This document shows, one piece after another, positions 8,871 to 16,758 of a stretch of 34,491 bases of DNA (its first letter is position 1; each line of letters opens with the position of its first letter). The stretch comes from Mesorhizobium tianshanense (GTDB lineage Bacteria > Pseudomonadota > Alphaproteobacteria > Rhizobiales > Rhizobiaceae), in contig NZ_VLKT01000065.1 in NCBI RefSeq assembly GCF_007830515.1, positions 1-34,491 on the forward strand, given 5' to 3'. The translations under genes were made by a program, and so were the position numbers. The notes below the pieces were generated by a model. It saw nothing but the letters and a program-made list of their open reading frames with translations, searched no databases and was not told where the DNA came from.

Positions 8871-10177
8871 GGGAGAGCTGGCTCGGCAAGGGAATCGGTT
8901 ATCTCGCGCCTTTTGGTTCCAAAGAATTCTCTGTGCCCGGTTTCGCGAGCAAGCTGGGCAGATTGGGCCAGGCCAAGGGCGTCGAGGATCGCAAGGTCGA
9001 ACCTTTCCTCGGAGAACCTAGACGCGTTCATACGACAGGCGTGCGGCGCAATGGACTCCGCATTTTCCTCGAACAGGTCAATTGCGTCGGCTATGGAATC
9101 GACGGACTGACGGTCAAAGAGCACCCCTGTCGGATGGCTGCTCTCGCCAAGCGGCCGGACAATGTCGCGGGCACCTCCACGGCCAAAGGCGATCAATGGA
9201 GTGCCGCAAGCCTGGGCCTCGGCAAGCGCGATCCCGAAATCCTCACATCCGGCGAACACCATCGCACGGGCGTTAGCGATTTTTTCGATGTATTCATGCC
9301 GCGGCAGATAGCCGGTGAAAATGATGTTGGGACCGGCAAGCGATCGCAGATGCTTGGACTGTACTTCGTCGCCCACGACAATCAGGCGACGCGACGGAGT
9401 TTTGCTGAACGCCTCGATAATCAGATCCGTCCGTTTATACGGGGCGTGGAATGCGGCCGTTACGTAATAGTCATCCTTGCTGGCGACCAGTTTAAGTTCC
9501 CCGGTGGCCACGGGCGGATGGACCACCCGCGCATCGCGGCCGTAAATCCGTTCGATTCGCGAGCGGACATAGTTCGAATTTGCCAGCATCAAATCAGGAC
9601 CATGCGCCGTGCGGGTATCCCAGGTCCGCAGCCTGTGAAGCATGTAGCGAAAGACAAGACCCTTCGGCCCAAATCCCAAATGGGCTTGCTGTAGATAGGA
9701 GAATTGCTCGTCCCACGCATAGCGCACAGGACTGTGCACGTAGCAAAGGTGTGGTTGGTCTGGGCGCGTGAGAACGCCTCGAGAGAATGCAGCCGAAGAA
9801 GAAATTACCGCGTCGTATCCAGTGACATCAAATTGCTCGATCATAAACGGGCAAAGAAAAAATAGAGACCTGTAGTATTTTTTCACCAATGGGAGCCGAT
9901 TCATCGCAGAAACGTGAAAAACCACGCCTGGAAAGTGCTCGTCTTTGACCTCCTTCGGGAGAAAATCAAAAAGGGTGAAAACCTCGGCTCTTGGAAAGAG
10001 CTTGCAGATCCGGGCAAGGACCTGCTCCCCTCCGCGAAAATTCGGGCACCAGTCATGCACGACGGCGATGCGCGCGTTGCGGTCGATGGCTGCAAATGGC
10101 GCCTTGCCGATGGATCGCACATGTTTGGTATCATGGCCAACCATGGTGGTTGCTTTCGGCTGTCGCACATGGCGCAT
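8867..10177 (-). CDS. Family 4 glycosyltransferase
   Basis: A GT-B glycosyltransferase resembling mannosyl-transferring WbaZ-type enzymes. The N-terminal domain begins NARIAVVHDWCPNFRGGEQVL, with the Gly-Gly-Glu typical of GT4. The C-terminal domain has EDFGIALAEAQACGTP, matching the E-x7-E donor-binding motif, followed by AFGRGGARD. I chose ATG 10177 because GGGAGGG lies six to seven bases upstream. The frame is open to a TTG at 10264 without such a site. It is first in a leftward four-gene operon; its stop overlaps the next start by four bases (ATGA). The donor sugar is unknown. Family assignment is confident. Confidence 0.9.
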   Translation of the reverse strand: MRHVRQPKATTMVGHDTKHVRSIGKAPFAAIDRNARIAVVHDWCPNFRGGEQVLARICKLFPRAEVFTLFDFLPKEVKDEHFPGVVFHVSAMNRLPLVKKYYRSLFFLCPFMIEQFDVTGYDAVISSSAAFSRGVLTRPDQPHLCYVHSPVRYAWDEQFSYLQQAHLGFGPKGLVFRYMLHRLRTWDTRTAHGPDLMLANSNYVRSRIERIYGRDARVVHPPVATGELKLVASKDDYYVTAAFHAPYKRTDLIIEAFSKTPSRRLIVVGDEVQSKHLRSLAGPNIIFTGYLPRHEYIEKIANARAMVFAGCEDFGIALAEAQACGTPLIAFGRGGARDIVRPLGESSHPTGVLFDRQSVDSIADAIDLFEENAESIAPHACRMNASRFSEERFDLAILDALGLAQSAQLARETGHREFFGTKRREITDSLAEPALP

Positions 10178-10447
10178 GCATTGCCCTCCCGGAACGTCGG
10201 CACCTTTCGGGAATTCTGTTTTTGCCCGGATGCTCAACGACTGTGTGTCGTCCGTCCCGTCCAAACAAGCTGTCTATCGGGTTAAGCTCCGCCCCCGCTC
10301 GAAGCCGGTTGCACTCCAACGAGGTACGGCTTCTACTCCGATGGGCCTAAGCACGCCGCAACGCTAAACTTATGCGCAGGCTGCATCGACGCGACCGGCG
10401 GATTAGGATGATAGCGCACTCACTTCATTGGCGGTGCGGAGGGTTGA

Positions 10448-11320
10448 TTGTCGATAAAGGTGGTCGTGATCGTCGCAACGTTTGGTCGCACGGAGCATGT
10501 GGCGCGGCTTCTCGCGCAGCTTGAGCGGCAGACGCGGCTCCCGGACGCGGTCATAATCTCGGCTCCTGACGCAAACCATGTCCCCACCAACATAGCCTGC
10601 CGGTTTCCGGTCTCGAGCGTATTGGGAAAAACGGGCCTGGCGGCACAGCGTAACATTGGCCTCGATGCCGCAGGTGACCGGTTCGACATAATCACCTTTT
10701 TCGACGACGACTTCATTCCTGCAGACGACTATCTCGATGGCGTATCACGGGCGTTCCTGCAGCAGCCGGACTGGGCCGTGGTGACTGGAAGCGTGCTGAA
10801 AGACGGTGCAACGACTGCAGGGTTCACGTGGGAAGAAGGTATCCAGGCGCTTCGCGAGGCCGGCACAGCGACTGAAGCGCGCGGGGTGGATCAACTCAGC
10901 GCCTATGGGTGCAACATGTCGATCAGGGCGGCTTTCATCGGCGGCCTTCGCTTCGACGAACGGCTTGTGCTCTACGGGTGGCAGGAAGACGTTGATTTCA
11001 CCAGCCGGCTGAGAGCCAGGGGGCGGGTCGTCGCCTTACAGTCGATCCGCGGAGTTCATCTCGGCGTCAAGAGCGGTCGCGTAAGCGGCGTTCGTTTCGG
11101 CTATTCGCAGGTGGCGAACCCGATCTATCTCATCCGCAAAGGGTCCGTTCCTTTGCCTGTCGGACTAAAGTTGATGAGCAAAAATCTGCTTGCCAATCTC
11201 GCACGCAGTCTCTGGCCGGAATCCTACATCGACCGGAGAGGACGTCTGCGCGGCAATCTTCTGGCGCTTTCACACGTCGCAAGGGGCCGGGTGGAGCCTG
11301 AATACATTCTGGAGATCTAG
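10448..11320 (+). CDS. Family 2 glycosyltransferase
   Basis: GT-A glycosyltransferase of 290 aa. The opening VVVIVATFGRTEHVARLL (5-22) and TFFDDDFIPADDY near 83-94 (DDD at 86-88) form the donor site, and YGWQEDVDF around 175-183 gives the ED catalytic-base motif. Start is TTG at 10448 with GGAGGG six to seven bases upstream, which outweighs the rarity of TTG. It ends directly against the ATG of the ExoF-like gene (TAG then ATG, no gap), indicating co-transcription. It is divergent from the GT4 operon across a 270-base region in which I could not fix clear promoters. It probably extends the repeat unit. Confidence 0.9.
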   Translation: MSIKVVVIVATFGRTEHVARLLAQLERQTRLPDAVIISAPDANHVPTNIACRFPVSSVLGKTGLAAQRNIGLDAAGDRFDIITFFDDDFIPADDYLDGVSRAFLQQPDWAVVTGSVLKDGATTAGFTWEEGIQALREAGTATEARGVDQLSAYGCNMSIRAAFIGGLRFDERLVLYGWQEDVDFTSRLRARGRVVALQSIRGVHLGVKSGRVSGVRFGYSQVANPIYLIRKGSVPLPVGLKLMSKNLLANLARSLWPESYIDRRGRLRGNLLALSHVARGRVEPEYILEI

Positions 11321-12757
11321 ATGCTTGATGACCCGTTCTTTTCGATCGACAGAGGCACTCGCTCAAATCGCCGAGCCCGAGGCCTCGACAGGCTGTCCTG
11401 TCGGCGCGCGGCTCGTCGCCTGCTCCACGTCGTGGTGTCGGCTGGGTTGACGTTGGCCTGCATGTCGGGCGTTTCGGCTGCAAGCGCCAAAGAGTATGTG
11501 CTCGGCCCGCAGGATAAGCTGCGCATCAAGGTCTACGAGTGGCGTGCGTCGCGCGACACGATTTTTGCCTGGGGTGCTCTCAACGACGAATACACGATCG
11601 GTCCCAACGGCTCTATTTCGCTGCCGCTGGTCGGCGAAATCAAGGCCGCCGGCCTGACGACCAGCGAGATTGCGAACTCCATCGGCAACGGCCTGATGAA
11701 AAGTGTTGGCCTTGTGCGAGTACCGCGCACCGCAGTGGAAATCGTCCAGTTCCGACCTTTCTACGTCGTCGGCAAGGTGACGCAATCGGGCGAATTCGCA
11801 TATCGGCCCGGGCTGACCGTCTTACAGGCATTGAGCATCGCGGGCGGGCTGCGGACGCGGGAGGACAAGGACGCCAGGTTCGAGCGCGAAGTGATCCAGG
11901 GTCGAGGAGATGTGAGGCTGCTTAGGCTGAGCGAGGCCAATCTACTCGCTCGTAGGGCAAGGCTCGAGGCGGAACTCTCGCATGCCAGCGACATTCAGTT
12001 TCCGCCCCAGTTGACGCCACGCACTCAGGACGACGTCATCGCCATGCTCATGAAGCAGGAGCATTTGATCTTCCAGGCGCGCAGGGAAGGGTTGGACACC
12101 CAGGTCAAGGCGCTTCAAAGTCTGCGTGAGTTCCTCCAGAAGGAACTCACCTCGCTGGAAGCGCAGCTCGTCTTCCTCGACAAGCAGATTGCCTCTATCC
12201 AGAAAGAGTTGACGTCCGTCTCGGCGCTTGTGGCAAAAGGTCTGGCGGCGGCGCCGCGGGAATTTGCTTTGGAACGAACCCTCGCCCAGGCGCAGAGCGA
12301 GAGGCTGTCGGCGGAAACCAGTCTGCTGCGAGGCCGTCAGGAAATCAGCAGAACCGACATATCCATTCTCGAACTCCAGGACGGACGGAGAAATGAGGTA
12401 ACGATCGATCTGCGTCAAACCCAAGCCGAACTCGATGCTCTCGACAGCAAGACAGAAACAGCGAGGCGGCTATTGTACGATTCCGAGATATCTGCCCCGA
12501 CTCTTCTTGCCCGCCGAGCCGAGTTGGATCTGGCTGCGCCAATCTACACGATCTTCCGACCGTCGGCGGATGGCACGACGGTGCAAATACAAGCCAACGA
12601 AACGAGCGTCGTCGAGCCCGGAGACACCATCAAGATTGAAATACCACAGGCTCCGGATGAAATGGGCGCGCTGGACTCGACATCGACCGAGCAGCGCAAG
12701 GCGCCGGGAATAGAACTCAAAGCAGAAACCGTCGGCGATACCGTAGGCATTCCGTAG
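11321..12757 (+). CDS. exoF: Polysaccharide export protein, ExoF-like (Wza/OPX family)
   Basis: Periplasmic or outer-membrane polysaccharide export component of the kind that partners ExoP in rhizobia. A long basic N-terminus precedes a hydrophobic signal-like segment (about 35-55, LLHVVVSAGLTLACMSGVSA). The Poly_export domain begins EYVLGPQDKLRIKVYEW and contains YTIGPNGSISLPLVGEI. An SLBB-like part follows (PFYVVGKVTQSGEFAYRPGLTV). Residues about 200-400 are rich in Glu/Gln/Leu heptad-like stretches, an extended coiled coil as in ExoF rather than Wza. No lipobox is obvious, although Cys47 lies in the hydrophobic segment. Length (478 aa) is somewhat above that of typical ExoF. It directly abuts the GT2 gene. 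Confidence 0.85.
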   Translation: MLDDPFFSIDRGTRSNRRARGLDRLSCRRAARRLLHVVVSAGLTLACMSGVSAASAKEYVLGPQDKLRIKVYEWRASRDTIFAWGALNDEYTIGPNGSISLPLVGEIKAAGLTTSEIANSIGNGLMKSVGLVRVPRTAVEIVQFRPFYVVGKVTQSGEFAYRPGLTVLQALSIAGGLRTREDKDARFEREVIQGRGDVRLLRLSEANLLARRARLEAELSHASDIQFPPQLTPRTQDDVIAMLMKQEHLIFQARREGLDTQVKALQSLREFLQKELTSLEAQLVFLDKQIASIQKELTSVSALVAKGLAAAPREFALERTLAQAQSERLSAETSLLRGRQEISRTDISILELQDGRRNEVTIDLRQTQAELDALDSKTETARRLLYDSEISAPTLLARRAELDLAAPIYTIFRPSADGTTVQIQANETSVVEPGDTIKIEIPQAPDEMGALDSTSTEQRKAPGIELKAETVGDTVGIP

Positions 12758-12869
12758 CCTGCCGGCGGATTCTGCGAGCAGGATGAGGGTAGAAGCGCGC
12801 GACTGATCGACGGAAGTCAGTTAACTTCCTTGACCAGTACACGCACTATATGGCCCTATCGCCATCGCG

Positions 12870-12889
12870 CTCTTTTTCTAGAAAAAGAG
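12870..12889. promoter_or_regulatory. Perfect 20-base palindrome before the TylF-type gene
   Basis: CTCTTTTTCTAGAAAAAGAG is exactly self-complementary. It could fold in RNA as an 8-bp stem with a CTAG loop, and its right arm overlaps the purine-rich stretch that would serve as ribosome site for ATG 12898. It may be a protein operator or a translational control hairpin; sequence alone does not decide. Confidence 0.6.
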
Positions 12890-12897
12890 ACTTCGCC

Positions 12898-13671
12898 ATG
12901 CAAGCAACGGAACTACCCAACGTCTTCTTGACCAATACGTTCGATGAATGGATTCAACAGAAGCCATCCAAGTCTCAGACGGTTCGCTTTGCCAACAAGG
13001 TTCTCCGGAAATTTGGAATAAACCTCGTCCTCGCACCACCTGTTCGCACGGGCTGGATGACCAGTGTCGAACAGAGAATGGACATGTATCACTTGGCAAG
13101 CGCAGCGCTTTTCTACGACGTACCGGGAGACTTCTGTGAGTTGGGATGCCACGAAGGCAAGTCAGCCGTCGTATTCCAACGCATACTTCAGCACTACGAT
13201 CCAGGCAGGAACCTTCACTTGTATGACAGCTTCGAAGGCCTCCCGAACGCCAGTGCCGAAGACGGCCACGCCAACGCTCACAAGGGCGACATGGCCACTA
13301 CGCAGGATGCGCTCATAGCAAATTTCAAGCGCTTGAATCTTCGGCAGCCTATTCTTCACCAGGGATGGTTCGAAGATACGCTTCCCACACAGTTGCCGGA
13401 CAAAATTGCATTTGCGCATTTGGATGGTGACTTATACGACTCGGTCAAGGTCAGCTTGGAGTATGTGTATCCTCGCCTATCAAAGGGTGCTGCATGTCTG
13501 ATAGACGACTACAGTGATCCTGGATTGTTCGACTCGGTCGATCTCTATCCGGGGGTAAAGAAGGCATGCGACGAGTTCCTTAGCGATAAACCCGAAAAGG
13601 TTGCGCTTTTGTATGGTGGATTCGATAGCACTATGGGCTTCGGAGCTCATGGATACTTCCGAAAGCTCTGA
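12898..13671 (+). CDS. TylF/MycF-family O-methyltransferase
   Basis: Resembles macrocin O-methyltransferases (TylF, MycF), metal- and SAM-dependent enzymes that methylate sugar hydroxyls. FCELGCHEGKSAVVF is the SAM loop, LYDSFEGLP the family signature, and HLDGDLYDS with LIDDYSDPG supplies the metal-binding aspartates. I prefer ATG 12898 (257 aa), with AAAGAGA upstream. An in-frame ATG at 12850 lacks a ribosome site, though using it would translate through the palindrome at 12870-12889. By eye the gene is less GC-rich than its neighbours, hinting at separate acquisition. It lies 140 bases after the ExoF-like gene and ends 12 bases from a convergent membrane-protein gene. An O-methyl decoration of the polymer is the likely role. 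Confidence 0.87.
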   Translation: MQATELPNVFLTNTFDEWIQQKPSKSQTVRFANKVLRKFGINLVLAPPVRTGWMTSVEQRMDMYHLASAALFYDVPGDFCELGCHEGKSAVVFQRILQHYDPGRNLHLYDSFEGLPNASAEDGHANAHKGDMATTQDALIANFKRLNLRQPILHQGWFEDTLPTQLPDKIAFAHLDGDLYDSVKVSLEYVYPRLSKGAACLIDDYSDPGLFDSVDLYPGVKKACDEFLSDKPEKVALLYGGFDSTMGFGAHGYFRKL

Positions 13672-13683
13672 GCCTATGTCGCT

Positions 13684-15159
13684 TTAGACGCGGCCGGGAA
13701 CAGTGCCGATCTGCGATTGAATCATGTGTTCGCTGGAATCGCGCGAATACTGGAGCGTCCTTACAGGAGCCCCAGCAACACTGTCGTCTTCAACAGGCAA
13801 GAGCCGGCTGACAAGAACGACAGCGAGAGGAATCAAGAACACGATACCGGGGTCGGCGCTGCCACTTCCCAGCGACGCGGCCACGAGCCCCGATAAGGCG
13901 CAAGCGCGGACACTGGACGCGATCGCGTCGACCTCGGGATCGATGCGACTGCGGACACCCCGCAGCCCCCGCACCAGCATTGCCAACAGAGCAGTCATCA
14001 TCGCGGTGCCGAACAGCCCCAACTGGGAAAGCACCGCGATCGGCCAGCTCGAGGCCCGCGAGCTTCCCAACCCGACCCCCAGTCCACCTGTATCGAAGAA
14101 AGACTGCAGGCTTTTGTAGTTCCAGTAGCTGCGCTCCTGGCCGGAGGCTGACGTGGCTTTGTTGATCACCGTGGAGTCGACGAGCTGCAAAACCGGATCG
14201 AAGACATGAGGATAGAGCAGACTGGCGGCCATCGCGGAGAGGAGCAAGGGCGGCAGCAACCCGATAAGCAGTGCCTCCCCCGACCTCAGCCGACTTGAAG
14301 CGAGCGACTTCACGATGGAAAAGACAACGGGCACGCTTACGATTGCAAGGCCGACATAGGCAGTCGACGATGTCGACAGCAGCAGGAGAACAAACAGGGT
14401 CGCTCCCAATCCCAATGCGAATTTGGATCCAGTCTTGCGCCAGTAGGTGTAGGTGAACGCCAGCCCTGCCAGCGATGCCCCGCCGAACGCCGATGCTTCT
14501 GAAAACGCCCCCGCAATCCGCCAAAACCCAGCTTCAACAACTTGCGTCAGCATGGCGTAGTTGGCGCTACGAATCGGGGCGAGGATGTCGCCGGCACCGC
14601 TCACCTTGCCCAACAAGTCCAGAATGCCCATCGACACGTGCAAGGTGAACCACAGGAAGAAGCCTCGCCTGATATTGGCCAACGTGCCGCTGCGCTGAAG
14701 CAGCAGACAGACCGCCAGGAACGTCAGCCCTCCCAGAACAAAGTACCCCGCCTGAGAGATATTGGCCGACACCGGCGCCAGGGCCGCTTCGTAGACCCCC
14801 TTGCCGGTGCGGGAAGAGACGAAGGCGCTCGTCTGCCCGGCAAAGAGCCTCGGAAATAGCAGCGCTCCGATGCTCACATAGATCATGAGCGCGCACACGA
14901 TCCATGCCGCGCCTATACGAGCAAAGACTGATCCAATTTCTCTCCAGATTCCCCGTCGAGCTAGTGCTGCCACTATCAGGAGCATATCAAAGACCGTGAA
15001 GATAAGCGGCGATGAGCCGCCAAGCGAGGTTATCGTCCCGATTGCCGTCGCGCCAAAAGCCAGAGACGAAATCAGCGCAGCGATGATCGACCAGCGCATA
15101 TAAACGACGAAGGCCAGGATTCCCGAGCAGATCAGCACCCCAACGACGGAAATCTGCAT
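13684..15159 (-). CDS. Polymerase/ligase-like polytopic membrane protein (ExoQ/O-antigen ligase type)
   Basis: A 491-residue inner-membrane protein with about ten or more hydrophobic segments (for example 4-24, 29-45, 84-104, 240-290, 300-330, 375-400). It has a periplasmic-looking loop (about 330-370) carrying SGQERSYWNYKSLQSFFDTGGLGVGLGSSRASS. The Gly-rich LGVGLGSSR segment after a long loop is typical of Wzy/O-antigen-ligase proteins, and this position in an ExoY/ExoP/ExoF locus suggests the ExoQ-type polymerase. The ATG at 15159 has GGAGTG a few bases upstream. It is divergent from the small ExoX-like gene across 131 bases and convergent with the TylF-type gene. Function is inferred from topology and neighbours. 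Confidence 0.78.
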   Translation of the reverse strand: MQISVVGVLICSGILAFVVYMRWSIIAALISSLAFGATAIGTITSLGGSSPLIFTVFDMLLIVAALARRGIWREIGSVFARIGAAWIVCALMIYVSIGALLFPRLFAGQTSAFVSSRTGKGVYEAALAPVSANISQAGYFVLGGLTFLAVCLLLQRSGTLANIRRGFFLWFTLHVSMGILDLLGKVSGAGDILAPIRSANYAMLTQVVEAGFWRIAGAFSEASAFGGASLAGLAFTYTYWRKTGSKFALGLGATLFVLLLLSTSSTAYVGLAIVSVPVVFSIVKSLASSRLRSGEALLIGLLPPLLLSAMAASLLYPHVFDPVLQLVDSTVINKATSASGQERSYWNYKSLQSFFDTGGLGVGLGSSRASSWPIAVLSQLGLFGTAMMTALLAMLVRGLRGVRSRIDPEVDAIASSVRACALSGLVAASLGSGSADPGIVFLIPLAVVLVSRLLPVEDDSVAGAPVRTLQYSRDSSEHMIQSQIGTVPGRV

Positions 15160-15290
15160 TTCACTCCTCCGACGATGGCTGATCCTGCCTGTGCATAATT
15201 AAGCGAATGGCTTCACAAAAAGGAGCGACTCTGATTTGCTTGGGAGGGCGTTGATCTCGCGCCAAGAAAATCGACCCCTGGGAGGTCGCC

Positions 15291-15587
15291 GTGTTGCTTG
15301 CCATTGTCGGCGTTGCGGGTCTTGCCCTGGTGACAGGGTTTACCCTGCGCGCGCCGGCGCTGATAGCGGCGACTTTGGTGGTGATCGCCGGCAGCATCGC
15401 TGCGGGCAGTTTTCTCCACCTGTCTGTTGAAACCACCATCCGCTCGACACTCTATCTCGTTGTCGTCACCCAAATTGCCTACTTGGCCGGCCTAGCTTTT
15501 GCCGTACTGTGGCACAGCCCGAGTCGGGGGGCGATAATCCCCGAGACCGTTTCTGCTCCCCTGGACGTTCCAATTCAGGAGGTCTGA
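15291..15587 (+). CDS. Small membrane protein, possible ExoX/SyrA-like exopolysaccharide repressor
   Basis: 98 residues with three hydrophobic segments (about 1-17, 23-42, 54-74) and a short polar tail. Start is GTG 15291 with GGGAGG six to seven bases upstream, which supports it as a real gene. Rhizobial ExoX/Psi/SyrA proteins are similarly small inner-membrane proteins that lower succinoglycan production, ExoX being thought to act on ExoY. The STLYLVVVTQIAYLAG segment resembles the last membrane helix of that family, and ExoY is its convergent neighbour (13-base overlap). Family membership is tentative: the similarity is in size, topology and position more than in diagnostic residues. Confidence 0.6.
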   Translation: MLLAIVGVAGLALVTGFTLRAPALIAATLVVIAGSIAAGSFLHLSVETTIRSTLYLVVVTQIAYLAGLAFAVLWHSPSRGAIIPETVSAPLDVPIQEV

Positions 15588-16426
15588 TCAAATTTCATCA
15601 TGGCCGGTATTGTCCGCATCAGGATCGAGAAGTCGCGTAATAGAGACCATGTTTGAACGTATTGCGTATCCAGCAGCACGCGATGCGAATATTCGGTCAT
15701 GTTTCTCCCGCTTATCTGCCAGAGGCCGGTCAGCCCTGGCCGCGTCTTCAAATATTCGTGCGCTGCGGCGCCATAGCGTTGCAATTCGTCGGCAACGACA
15801 GGTCGTGGACCGACGCAACTCATGTCGCCGCGCAGGACGTTGAACAGCTGCGGCAGCTCATCCAGGCTCGATTTGCGAAGCATCTTTCCGAAAAACAGGA
15901 TACGCGGATCGCACTTCAGCTTCTGGTTGGCTGCCCACTCCTGGGCGGCCTGTAAATCGCGGCTCAGATGCCGTTGGAGCACGTCCTCGGCATTAGGGAC
16001 CATGGTGCGGAACTTATAGCAGTCGAAGACCTTTCCGTTGAATCCGATACGGCGGTGAACAAACAGCACCGGACCGCCTGTGGTGGCCTTGATCAGCAGC
16101 GGGATAAGAACCAGGATCGGACTGGCGAGAATGAGCGCTGTCGAGGCTACCAAAAGATCCAGCAGCCTCTTGGCCCAACCGCCGAGAGGCTGTCGGTGGT
16201 CGCCCCCTACATCTTCTTGAACGCTTGCCGTTAGAATGTCCGGCTCAAGCGCAGTGGTGCCGCGGTCAGGGCTTGCGTCGAGTTGAGGCGACGTGAGGCC
16301 TGGCGTATTCGACGTGGCGGCCGCGCCGCTTTCTTGCCGAAGAAGCAATGTCGCCGCAGGCCTGGCCCCGACCACAATGCCCAAGTCTCTGTAGGGCCGC
16401 ACGTGGCTTTCTATCACGCTGGACAT
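15575..16426 (-). CDS. exoY: Undecaprenyl-phosphate sugar phosphotransferase ExoY
   Basis: Starts the repeat unit by transferring a sugar-1-phosphate (galactose-1-phosphate in Sinorhizobium) to undecaprenyl phosphate at the inner membrane. A variable N-terminal 80 residues precede KRLLDLLVASTALILASP, the single membrane helix (about 87-112). Then come the polyprenyl-transferase signatures: VHRRIGFNGK, CYKFRTM (136-142), LRKSSLDELPQL (183-194, the Asp189-Glu190 catalytic pair), MSCVGPRPV (202-210), and RPGLTGLWQISGR. The protein is 283 aa, longer than short ExoY forms because of the N-terminal extension. It follows the ExoP-like gene on the same strand after a 330-base gap, so it may have its own promoter. 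Confident family call. Confidence 0.93.
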   Translation of the reverse strand: MSSVIESHVRPYRDLGIVVGARPAATLLLRQESGAAATSNTPGLTSPQLDASPDRGTTALEPDILTASVQEDVGGDHRQPLGGWAKRLLDLLVASTALILASPILVLIPLLIKATTGGPVLFVHRRIGFNGKVFDCYKFRTMVPNAEDVLQRHLSRDLQAAQEWAANQKLKCDPRILFFGKMLRKSSLDELPQLFNVLRGDMSCVGPRPVVADELQRYGAAAHEYLKTRPGLTGLWQISGRNMTEYSHRVLLDTQYVQTWSLLRDFSILMRTIPAMMKFDQTS

Positions 16427-16758
16427 TTCTGCTCACGCTCGATTTCAGCTGTTTTCGTTTGCATTTTGTCAACGAAGAGCGACCTCCGGCAAGCAGAGAA
16501 AAGGTGGTAGTTGGGGGATGATTGGTAGCGGCGGGTTACCCCTAAGATGCTAGATTGGGTACGGACGAATGGCTGCTGCGACCAATGGCAGGCGCGATAT
16601 CGGAATCAAACGTTCGACGCGCTGTTCTCTGCGCCGCCCTGCCTAATTAGCGGCGCAGAAACATTTTGGCGGACAGGTGTCGAATTGACGGGCATTCCGA
16701 GACTTGCCGCCGAGCTTGCGCTCGACTGCCCCCCGCCGCGAGGAAGACAGGATCGATC
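16427..16758. other. Intergenic region between exoP-like and exoY genes
   Basis: No plausible gene. It contains the strong hairpin listed at 16628-16659, 100 bases past the exoP-like stop. Near exoY the minus strand reads CGTTGACAAAATG, with a TTGACA-like -35 element, but I could not assign a -10 box with confidence. Confidence 0.5.
16628..16659. terminator. Strong GC-rich hairpin, possible terminator or operator
   Basis: A perfect 10-bp stem: TCTGCGCCGC at 16628-16637 pairs with GCGGCGCAGA at 16650-16659 around a 12-base loop. On the plus strand it is followed by AACATTTT. On the minus strand, the direction of the exoP-like gene, no T-run follows, so it is a weak intrinsic terminator in the expected direction. 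A role in mRNA 3'-end stabilisation or partial termination between exoP and exoY is inference. Confidence 0.5.

Noticed and set aside
13684..15159. Flippase (Wzx) assignment for the polytopic protein
   Set aside because: The large loop near residues 330-370 followed by a Gly-rich segment fits polymerase/ligase topology better than a 12-14 helix MATE-like flippase.
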